NCBI GenBank assembly: GCA_030641505.1
Contig: DAOWHI010000095.1
Location: 1-13,468 of the forward strand
Origin: Gemmatimonadota bacterium
Lineage (GTDB): Bacteria > Gemmatimonadota > Gemmatimonadetes > JACCXV01 > JAHWKZ01
Length of the DNA stretch: 13,468 nucleotides
Direction of reading: 5' to 3'
In this document: one piece after another, positions 7,332-13,164 of the stretch
Layout: every line of letters begins with the position of its first letter
How positions within the stretch are numbered: position 1 is the first letter of the stretch
The notes under the pieces: generated by a model
The model's database searches: none
What the model was told of the DNA's origin: nothing
Seen by the model: only the letters and a program-made list of their open reading frames with translations
Made by a program: the position numbers and the translations under genes

Positions 7332-8050
7332 TGCGAAGCCCGCCTCTGCAGCTCCTCGTCGTACACCTTTCTGGCCAACTGAACATCCTCCCACGTCGGG
7401 CGCTTGAGGTTGGGGTTTCGGAGCAGCGCCGCCGGATGATACGTCGCCACCAACGGCACGCCCCTATACTCGAACACGCGACCGCGGAGCGAGGCCATCG
7501 AGCCGTCGACACCTAGCAGTGTACGCGCAGCGTGACGACCGAGCGCGAGGATCACAGCCGGGTCGATGATCTCGATCTGTCGCTCGAGGTACGGCTCACA
7601 GGCAGCGATCTGATCCGGGGTCGGGTCGGCGTTTTTTGGTGGCCGGCTCTTCAAGATATTGGTGATAAACACTTCGTCACGCCCGAAACCGATCGCCGCC
7701 AGGATCTTCGTCAACAGCTGGCCCGCTTTCCCGACGAACGCCTCACCCTGTTGATCCTCGTAGTAGCCCGGCGCTTCCCCGACGATCATAAAACCGGTGT
7801 CCGGTGTGCCGCTACCAAAGACGCCTTGGGTTCGGCTCTTGTGGAGCTCACATTTAGTGCAGTCGAGCACTTCCTGCCGCAGCGCATCCCATCCGACGGC
7901 GTCAAAACCGGTCTCGTCCGGGACGGTGGTGGCGGTTGAGCTTACCGTCTCCTCGGCCACTTCGTCTGTCCGATACAAGAAACGCTCGCCGAGAGCTCGG
8001 GCTCTCGCCAACCGAGCGACTCCCTCGCCACTCGCACGTCGGGCGCTCAC
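7328..8050 (-). CDS. Uracil-DNA glycosylase, family 4 (Fe-S type)
   Basis: Family-4 enzymes remove uracil from DNA at the start of base excision repair. The 240 residues show the catalytic loop GEAPGYYEDQQGEAFVGKAG (91-110), NILKSRPP (131-138), the ACEPYL element (150-155) and YHPAALLR (204-211). Fe-S ligands are C64 and C67 (CTKC) and C151. The third expected ligand, normally the Cys of KCRPP, is S135; its 16-residue distance to C151 matches the usual spacing. So the cluster is either held by Ser or altered. An N-terminal extension of about 50 residues precedes the domain. The GTG start overlaps the coaBC stop (GTGA), and the stop overlaps dnaB (ATGA). Confidence 0.93.
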   Translation of the reverse strand: MSARRASGEGVARLARARALGERFLYRTDEVAEETVSSTATTVPDETGFDAVGWDALRQEVLDCTKCELHKSRTQGVFGSGTPDTGFMIVGEAPGYYEDQQGEAFVGKAGQLLTKILAAIGFGRDEVFITNILKSRPPKNADPTPDQIAACEPYLERQIEIIDPAVILALGRHAARTLLGVDGSMASLRGRVFEYRGVPLVATYHPAALLRNPNLKRPTWEDVQLARKVYDEELQRRASQ

Positions 8051-9300
8051 CTCTCGGCCGTTGTCAATGCACTCTGTTGATCGAGAACGTGGTTGACGAG
8101 CCGCTCGGCAAGCTCGCGTTTCGACATCAACTCGAAATCGGTGATCGCTCCGTCGCGACCCAACAACGCCACCCGGTTCGTGGTGTGGCCGAATCCGGCG
8201 CCTTCTTCGAGTGGGTTATTCACGACGACGTAATCGCAACCCTTCGATTCGAGTTTCGACCGGGCGCGCCCGAGTATGTCATCGGTCTCGACCGCAAAAC
8301 CGACCAGCACCGTCGTCGGATCGCGATCGGCGGCAGCGCGGGCCAAGATATCCTCGGTGCGGGTCAGCTGTAACACCCCGTCCCACTCGTCCTTCTTGAG
8401 CTTGTGCTCTGCACTCTCGGGCGACCAGTCGTTCACCGCCGCGGCCATCCAAAGCTGTGCCGCGCCAGGCAACGCTGCGCGGACCGCTTCGCTCATCTCG
8501 GCGACCGTTCGCACCGCGACTGTCCGAACGAAAGGCGGTGGTGGCACCTCGGTCGGACCGTGAATCAGCGTGACGTCGGCTCCCTGGAGCCACGCCGCTC
8601 TGGCGAGCGCGAACCCCATCCGCCCGCTGGCGCGATTGGTCAACGTTCGCGCCGGGTCAACGTCCTCCTCGGTGCGGCCGGCAGTCACAACGACGCGATG
8701 GCCTTCCAAACGTGTCGTTCCGTTGACGACCCGATCGAGCGCCGCCACGATCGACCTGTTGCCTGGCCACCGACCGATCCCCTCCTCACCACACGCCAAC
8801 GGCCCCTCGTCCGGGGTGACGATCCAATACCCGCGTTCGCGCAACACGGCGCGGTTGGCAACCACCGCTGGGTGGGCGTACATCGTCGCGTTCATGGTCG
8901 GCACAAGCACCACCGGGGTCTTTCGCGGATCGACCGCTAGCAGCGTCGTCGTCAACAGGTCGTCGCCGATCCCCGCCGCGGCCTTGCCGAGCAGACTAGC
9001 GGTAGCCGGGGCCACAACAAGCGCATCGATGCCGCGGGCGAAGTCGAGGTGCGGAAACTGAGAGTAGTCACCCTCCTCGTCGTGGGACCATCCTTCCCAC
9101 AGCGAGGTTCCGACATGCTCGCCGCTCAATGCCTCGAACAGCGCGGGCCGTACGAGCTCGGCCGCCGAAGCACTCTCGACGACGCGAACCCGCGCGCCAG
9201 CCCGCTGCAGATCGCGCATGAGGTCGACCGCCTTGTAGCAGGCGATGCCGGACGTCACCCCGAGTGTGATAACCCGGCCAGCGAATGGTTGAGGCTCGAC
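8047..9300 (-). CDS. coaBC: Bifunctional CoaBC (phosphopantothenoylcysteine synthetase/decarboxylase)
   Basis: CoaBC makes 4'-phosphopantetheine for coenzyme A: CoaB joins cysteine to phosphopantothenate with CTP, CoaC decarboxylates the product with FMN. Counting from the GTG at 9258 (403 residues), the CoaC part has H70 in FPHLDFA, VAPATA (82-87), PTMNATM (120-126, usually PAMN) and the LACG clamp (154-157). CoaB has TAGRTEEDVDPARTLTNRASGRMG (192-215, usually GPT..SSGKMG), AAVNDW (273-278) and KLKK (286-289). However, PFAGRVITLG, the usual first beta strand, is encoded in frame upstream of that GTG, and no ATG, GTG, TTG or CTG lies between it and the TAA at 9313-9315. I place the start at GTC 9300, 7 nt after AGAGGG and overlapping the rpoZ TAG; this choice is inference. 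The conservative start is 9258. Confidence 0.9.
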   Translation of the reverse strand, partial: VEPQPFAGRVITLGVTSGIACYKAVDLMRDLQRAGARVRVVESASAAELVRPALFEALSGEHVGTSLWEGWSHDEEGDYSQFPHLDFARGIDALVVAPATASLLGKAAAGIGDDLLTTTLLAVDPRKTPVVLVPTMNATMYAHPAVVANRAVLRERGYWIVTPDEGPLACGEEGIGRWPGNRSIVAALDRVVNGTTRLEGHRVVVTAGRTEEDVDPARTLTNRASGRMGFALARAAWLQGADVTLIHGPTEVPPPPFVRTVAVRTVAEMSEAVRAALPGAAQLWMAAAVNDWSPESAEHKLKKDEWDGVLQLTRTEDILARAAADRDPTTVLVGFAVETDDILGRARSKLESKGCDYVVVNNPLEEGAGFGHTTNRVALLGRDGAITDFELMSKRELAERLVNHVLDQQSALTTAER

Positions 9301-9512
9301 TACGGCGCCCTCTTATCCACGACTGCGTAGTCGATCTCACCGGCAACGAGATCTTCTAGAGCGCGCGTCGTGTACTTGCTCTTCCACTCCTTACCACCTT
9401 CCTTGGGCAGCTCGTTGAGCTTGCGCGCATAGGCGGCAGCGACCATGATCGACTCGTACTTGTTGTCGCCCGAGGTCGCGGCGGCGATCTCACCTGCTGT
9501 GTAAACCTGCAT
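9300..9512 (-). CDS. rpoZ: RNA polymerase omega subunit
   Basis: Omega is the small subunit that helps assemble RNA polymerase around beta-prime. The 70-residue product has the conserved NKYESIMVAAAYARKLNEL core (residues 17-35) and a C-terminal ALEDLVAGEIDY helix, a normal size for the family. I chose the ATG at 9512 over the in-frame TTG one codon upstream because AGGAGG stands 6 nt before the ATG. The start overlaps the gmk stop by one base (TGATG). The gmk-rpoZ-coaBC order is widely conserved. Confidence 0.93.
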   Translation of the reverse strand: MQVYTAGEIAAATSGDNKYESIMVAAAYARKLNELPKEGGKEWKSKYTTRALEDLVAGEIDYAVVDKRAP

Positions 9513-10180
9513 CAATTCCCTCCTGATCCGCAGATCGCTTCCACTCGTCCTCGATCGGGAAAGCGGCTATCGATCCATTCTTGAAGGCTATCACGCCGAG
9601 CGCGTCGATGCTCCTCGGCGCGGATGATACTAGCGAACACTTCAACCGTTCTCTTCACCTCGTGATTGACGATCACGTACCGATAATCAGCCACGCAATC
9701 GATCTCGTTTAGCGCCTCGTCGACCCGTGCCTGGATAGCCTCGGGCGACTCCGTGCCACGACCCTGAAGGCGCTCTTTCAGCGTCGCATGCGACGGTGGC
9801 AGTAAAAACACGGTTACCGCGTCGGGGTACTCACGCATGAGCTGCGCACCACCCTGAACATCGACGTCGAGCAACACATGAAAGCCGTCCGCCAGCGTAG
9901 CCGCGATCTCCGATCTGGGCGTACCATAGTGGTGGCCGTGCACCAACGCCCACTCGGCCAACTCGTCCGCGTCTCTGGCACGCTCGAACTCGGCCGCGTC
10001 AACGAAACGGTAGTCCCCCTCGTCTACCTCGCCCTCACGCCGGGGGCGGGTCGTCAGCGAGACCGAGAATCGCAGCCTCAGGTCCAGCTTCAAGATCTCG
10101 TTCGCGACGGTGGTTTTGCCAGCTCCACTTGGCGCCGACAAGATGATCGGAAACGGTCGCGTCGTGGCCTCCACGCTCAC
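9512..10180 (-). CDS. gmk: Guanylate kinase
   Basis: Gmk phosphorylates GMP to GDP with ATP in the cytoplasm, supplying guanine nucleotides. The 222 residues show the P-loop SAPSGAGKTT (15-24), the GMP-binding TTRPRREGEVDEGDYRFV (43-60), HHYGTP (83-88, usually NYYGT), the Walker B-like LLDVDVQGG (103-111) and the lid region with LKERLQGRGTES (134-145). Length is slightly above the usual 205. The GTG start overlaps the yicC TGA (GTGA); the stop overlaps the rpoZ ATG by one base. The yicC-gmk-rpoZ cluster is common in bacteria. Confidence 0.95.
   Translation of the reverse strand: MSVEATTRPFPIILSAPSGAGKTTVANEILKLDLRLRFSVSLTTRPRREGEVDEGDYRFVDAAEFERARDADELAEWALVHGHHYGTPRSEIAATLADGFHVLLDVDVQGGAQLMREYPDAVTVFLLPPSHATLKERLQGRGTESPEAIQARVDEALNEIDCVADYRYVIVNHEVKRTVEVFASIIRAEEHRRARRDSLQEWIDSRFPDRGRVEAICGSGGN
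9519..9524 (-). promoter_or_regulatory. Shine-Dalgarno of rpoZ
   Basis: AGGAGG on the minus strand, inside the last codons of gmk and 6 nt before the ATG at 9512. It decides the start in favour of ATG over the preceding TTG and suggests rpoZ is well translated. Confidence 0.8.
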
Positions 10181-11067
10181 TCGACGTTCTCGGCTTGCTC
10201 GCGGAGCTTTTCCATCTCGGACTTAATCTCGATCGCCGCCTGCTGCATCTCGGCATCATTCGCTTTGGCCGCCACGGTATTCGCCTCGCGGTTCATCTCC
10301 TGAATCAGGAATGTGAGCTTGCGGCCGACGGCTCCGCCGTTGGCGGCTGCCAACTCTGATCCAAACTGCTCGATGTGGGTTCGCATGCGCATCAGCTCCT
10401 CACTGATATCAAGCCGATCCGCGATTAGGACGATCTCCTGTGCCACTCGATGATCGAGTTCCTCCGCCAGCTCGGGTACCAGAGCCTGCACTTTGTCGCG
10501 CAATCGATGCCGCTCACGTTGCTCGCGCTCCGGCGCCCGTTCCTGAAGTACCTGGCGCCACCGTTCGATCGTCTCCAAGCGGCTCTGAAACTCTCGCTCC
10601 AGCGCCTCCCCTTCCACGCTGCGGCTCGTCACCAGCTCGTCCAACGCCACGCCCAGAGCCTGGCGAGCACCGTCCAAAAACGCCGCGTCGTCGAGCGCCC
10701 CGCCTGCCGAATGCCACTCTACGACCCCGGGCAGCGACAACAGCGTCTGAATGTTGACCCCACCTTCGACCCGGCTCCCGAGGTCCTGAGCGATCTCGAG
10801 CAACTGGTCGACCAGTTGCTGGTTCACGCGTGGTGCCTGCAAACCGCCTCCGCCAACCGGCTCGATCTCGACCTTGGCCGATAGATGACCCCGCTCACAC
10901 CGCTCGGCGCATTGCGCCACCAGCGTGTTCTCGAGATGGCTAAACTCCCGCGGCAGTCGGAGCTTGGTGTTGAGAAAGCGGTGATTGACGGACTTTATCT
11001 CGGCGAGAAACTGGTAACCGTCCACCTGCGCCTCGCCGCGCCCGAACCCTGTCATGCTATGAATCAC
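10177..11067 (-). CDS. yicC: YicC-family endoribonuclease
   Basis: YicC/YloC proteins are metal-dependent endoribonucleases linked to RNA decay and stationary phase. The 296 residues start with the family hallmark MIHSMTGFGRGE and KSVNHRFL (25-32), pass through a long charged helical middle (about 150-200, ERWRQVLQERAPEREQRERHR), and end in the DUF1732 block with IADRLDISEELMRMRTHIEQF (about 214-234), GRKLTFLIQEMNREANT (about 246-262) and the C-terminal AENVE. Length is typical. The GTG at 11067 is chosen over the ATG four codons later because GGAGG stands 6 nt before it. A candidate promoter lies in the 69-nt gap upstream, so the yicC-gmk-rpoZ block may have its own transcription start. Confidence 0.93.
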   Translation of the reverse strand: MIHSMTGFGRGEAQVDGYQFLAEIKSVNHRFLNTKLRLPREFSHLENTLVAQCAERCERGHLSAKVEIEPVGGGGLQAPRVNQQLVDQLLEIAQDLGSRVEGGVNIQTLLSLPGVVEWHSAGGALDDAAFLDGARQALGVALDELVTSRSVEGEALEREFQSRLETIERWRQVLQERAPEREQRERHRLRDKVQALVPELAEELDHRVAQEIVLIADRLDISEELMRMRTHIEQFGSELAAANGGAVGRKLTFLIQEMNREANTVAAKANDAEMQQAAIEIKSEMEKLREQAENVE

Positions 11068-11073
11068 GAGACG

Positions 11074-11078
11074 CCTCC
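11074..11078 (-). promoter_or_regulatory. Shine-Dalgarno of yicC
   Basis: GGAGG on the minus strand, 6 nt before the GTG at 11067. It supports the GTG and not the later in-frame ATG. Confidence 0.75.
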
Positions 11079-11090
11079 GGTGAATCTTTA

Positions 11091-11119
11091 AATTTATCGC
11101 TAGTTGCCTCGAGCAGCAA
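11091..11119 (-). promoter_or_regulatory. Candidate sigma-70 type promoter for yicC
   Basis: On the minus strand TTGCTG (11114-11119) and TAAATT (11091-11096) are 17 nt apart, 3/6 and 4/6 matches to the -35 and -10 consensus. They lie in an AT-rich island within the 69-nt gap before yicC. A transcript starting about 7 nt downstream would have a leader of roughly 16-20 nt carrying the GGAGG site. The match is modest, and the promoter is inferred from sequence alone. Confidence 0.35.
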
Positions 11120-11136
11120 CGATTGAGTACCCCCGA

Positions 11137-11541
11137 TCAGACCTTCGATTCCCAATCGCCGGGGAGCAGGCTAGCGGCAGCCCCGACGCCCTGCTTGACC
11201 GCCAGAATCACGTCACGGCGACCGTCCCAGTGCTCGAGCACGACATCCTCATCGACGCGATTGAGGAGACTGTGCAGCGCCAGGAGTACCACCACGATGT
11301 CATCGAGTTGACCCAGCCCGGGCACGAAATCGGGGATCACATCGATCGGCGAAACCAAATACAAGATGGTACCGCCCAGGATGAGCTTGCTTCGTTTCGG
11401 AACCCGAGGGTCGGTCAACAATCGTTTGAGCAACAGAACAAAGTGCGGCAGGAGCAGCGCCAGCTCGACTAGGACTTGCTTGGCTTTGTGGCCAGCGTCA
11501 TCCTCGTTCGATATCCGATACACTTGCTCAGGCACAGGCAT
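11137..11541 (-). CDS. DUF1232 (YkvA-type) small membrane protein
   Basis: About 134 residues with the DUF1232 hallmark YLVSPIDVIPDFVPGLGQLDD in the middle, flanked by hydrophobic stretches (one around VELALLLPHFVLLLKRLL, one through LILGGTILYLVSPIDVIP, and IVVVLLALHSLL). It is probably an inner-membrane protein; the function of the family is unknown. The start is uncertain. The ATG at 11541 sits only about 2 nt after GAGGAGA, while the GTG at 11535 has AGGAGA with a 6-nt spacer and gives 132 residues; a GTG at 11550 has no Shine-Dalgarno. All choices overlap the end of larB by 8-23 nt, so the two genes are probably translationally coupled. Confidence 0.85.
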   Translation of the reverse strand: MPVPEQVYRISNEDDAGHKAKQVLVELALLLPHFVLLLKRLLTDPRVPKRSKLILGGTILYLVSPIDVIPDFVPGLGQLDDIVVVLLALHSLLNRVDEDVVLEHWDGRRDVILAVKQGVGAAASLLPGDWESKV

Positions 11542-12340
11542 TCTCCTCACCGGCTATCGAGTCGCTGCCGGAGCCCGAGTCGACCCCGGATCGGCGCAAA
11601 GCGTTGATGCGAGCGGCCGCCACTCCGGCGCCAAAGCCATTGTCGATGTTGACGACCGTAATCCCCGGAGCGCAGCTGCTCAACATCGCCAACAGCGCGG
11701 TCAGCCCACCGAACGAGGCGCCATAACCGACGCTGGTTGGAACGGCGATGACCGGGGCGGGAGTCAGACCGCCGATGACCGACGGCAGCGCGCCCTCCAT
11801 GCCAGCCACGACCACCACCACACCTGCTTCCGCCACCGTTTCGCGGTGGGCCAGCGTGCGGTGGATGCCGGCTACACCAACGTCGGCCACCCGCACGACC
11901 GGTTCACCGTGCAGGCGCACTGTCTCGATCGCCTCTTCCGCCACCGGGAGATCGCTGGTTCCCGCGGTCATTACCACCACTGGGCGACCCGATGCGGGTG
12001 GCAGTGCTCCCGCGCTGACGGTGCGTGCCAGCGGGTTGTGCCGCGCGCCAGGTACTGCAGCTCGGATCGCCGCGGCATGTTCGTCGTCGGCTCGCGTCGC
12101 CAACAAAAGTCCCGATCGATCCCAGATCCGCGCCGCGATGGCACCGGCCTGCGCTGCGGTCTTGCCGGCGCAGAAGATCACCTCCGGAAACCCGGTCCGA
12201 GATGCCCGGTGATGATCGATGGTGGCGAACGGAAGCGTCTCGAGCGGCGAAACGGCCTGTAGGTCCCGGTGCGCGTCCTCGACCGCCAGATGACCGTCCC
12301 GAACCGCTCGAAGTATCGTGCGCAACGAGTCTTGCATCAT
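11528..12340 (-). CDS. larB: LarB, nickel-pincer cofactor carboxylase/hydrolase
   Basis: LarB carboxylates nicotinic acid adenine dinucleotide and releases AMP, giving the pyridinium-3,5-biscarboxylate mononucleotide that LarE sulfurates and LarC metallates. From the ATG at 12340 there are 270 residues. Visible motifs are FPEVIFCAGKT (about 51-61), MTAGTSDLPVAEEA (about 124-137), VVAGMEGALPSVIGGL (about 177-192), PTSVGYGASFGGL (about 201-213) and NIDNGFGAGVAA (about 231-242). C223 in MLSSCAPG matches the cysteine reported to form the covalent cysteinyl-pyridine intermediate. The C-terminus ends in a Ser/Gly-rich tail. ATG 12340 and ATG 12337 are both possible; neither has a Shine-Dalgarno. 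It is the first gene of the minus-strand run, divergent from the phosphopantetheinyl transferase. LarA and larE are not in the window. Confidence 0.93.
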   Translation of the reverse strand: MMQDSLRTILRAVRDGHLAVEDAHRDLQAVSPLETLPFATIDHHRASRTGFPEVIFCAGKTAAQAGAIAARIWDRSGLLLATRADDEHAAAIRAAVPGARHNPLARTVSAGALPPASGRPVVVMTAGTSDLPVAEEAIETVRLHGEPVVRVADVGVAGIHRTLAHRETVAEAGVVVVVAGMEGALPSVIGGLTPAPVIAVPTSVGYGASFGGLTALLAMLSSCAPGITVVNIDNGFGAGVAAARINALRRSGVDSGSGSDSIAGEENACA

Positions 12341-12348
12341 TAGGTTCA

Positions 12349-12354
12349 AGTCTA
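12349..12354 (-). promoter_or_regulatory. Candidate -10 element of larB
   Basis: TAGACT on the minus strand (TANNNT pattern) ends 8 nt before the ATG at 12340. No convincing -35 and no Shine-Dalgarno is present. This is the layout of a leaderless or nearly leaderless transcript in which the start codon lies at the 5' end. It is inference only. Confidence 0.3.
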
Positions 12355-12398
12355 TCGTTCGCTGTCATCACGTACCACCGAAGTGCCGGAGCCTCGCG

Positions 12399-13148
12399 CT
12401 GGCCTGGGATCCACCACCACGACAACTCAGTCTCGTCGACGACGAGGTTCACGTGTGGCGGATCGAGCTCGATCTGTCACCGTCGTCGTTGGCACGGGCC
12501 TACGCCGTGCTGTCGACCGACGAGCGCCGGCGCGCAGCCCGTTACCGATTGCTGGGTCGTCGACATCGCTTCGTCTCCGCGCGAGCAGCGCTGCGCGCGA
12601 TCCTCGCCGGCTATGTCGGCCAGTCACCAGCCACGGTGCGCTTGGGTCTGCACCCGTCCGGTCGCCCATTTCTCCACTCTCGCGGAGAAGACTCGATCGA
12701 CTTCAACCTGGCGCACTCCGGTCACGTGGCACTGGTCGCGGTGGCACGTGGCCGCTCGGTGGGCGTCGATATCGAGCAGCTGAGGCGCGGTTTCCCTTAC
12801 GAGCGCATCGCCGAGCGATTCTTCGCCGACCGCGAGGTCGCAGCACTGAGAGAGGTCCCGGTTGCGGTCCGACCGGCCGCCTTCTTCGCGTGCTGGACAC
12901 GAAAGGAAGCGTACCTCAAGGCCAGCGATCGCGAACTCGGGATGGGCTTACCGGCGGCGCTTTCTCGTTTCTCGGTCGTGTCGCAGCCAGGTCGGTCGAT
13001 CTCGATCCTGTCGGTTCCCGGTGGCCCCAACGAGACGACCCGCTGGTCGCTGATCGATCTCAACGTCGGGGTGGGGTTCGCCGGCGCGTTGGCGATCGAA
13101 GGCCGTGCCACCGCACGCCTTTTCGATTGGGTCGCGCCTACCCAGTGA
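12399..13148 (+). CDS. Sfp-type 4'-phosphopantetheinyl transferase
   Basis: These enzymes move 4'-phosphopantetheine from coenzyme A to a serine of acyl or peptidyl carrier proteins. Motifs, numbered from the GTG at 12453 (231 residues): GRPFLHS (70-76), FNLAHSGHVALVAVA (84-98), the magnesium-binding GVDIE (104-108, D106 and E108) and WTRKEAYLKA (148-157, E152 and K156). The start is doubtful. The in-frame upstream residues AWDPPPRQLSLVDDEVHVW resemble the normal N-terminus, but the only standard starts are GTG 12453 (GAGG 5 nt before) and GTG 12318, which would overlap divergent larB. CTG 12399 has GGAG 7 nt upstream and would give a 249-residue protein beginning with the normal tail; I use it as best inference. 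No carrier-protein megasynthase is visible, so the target is unknown. Confidence 0.9.
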   Translation: MAWDPPPRQLSLVDDEVHVWRIELDLSPSSLARAYAVLSTDERRRAARYRLLGRRHRFVSARAALRAILAGYVGQSPATVRLGLHPSGRPFLHSRGEDSIDFNLAHSGHVALVAVARGRSVGVDIEQLRRGFPYERIAERFFADREVAALREVPVAVRPAAFFACWTRKEAYLKASDRELGMGLPAALSRFSVVSQPGRSISILSVPGGPNETTRWSLIDLNVGVGFAGALAIEGRATARLFDWVAPTQ

Positions 13149-13164
13149 TCATCCGATCTCAGCG

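Noticed and set aside
5931..7382. Long plus-strand open frame (483 codons) opposite dnaB and the end of radA
   Set aside because: It mirrors dnaB codon by codon, has no recognisable motif and lies antisense to a complete, motif-rich helicase. GC-rich codon bias explains such mirror frames.
7332..7394. Extended dnaB start at 7394
   Set aside because: It would overlap the uracil-DNA glycosylase by 67 nt and add 21 unlike residues. The ATG at 7331 forms a clean ATGA overlap.
11103..11120. Hairpin GTTGC..GCAAC upstream of yicC as a terminator
   Set aside because: It has only a 5-bp stem and no T-run on the minus strand. It also overlaps the candidate -35, so termination is not supported.
11366..12262. 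Plus-strand open frame of 298 codons opposite larB and the DUF1232 gene
   Set aside because: It is low-complexity, His/Arg/Gly-rich and antisense to larB, whose NIDNGFGAG and SVGYGASF motifs are unmistakable.
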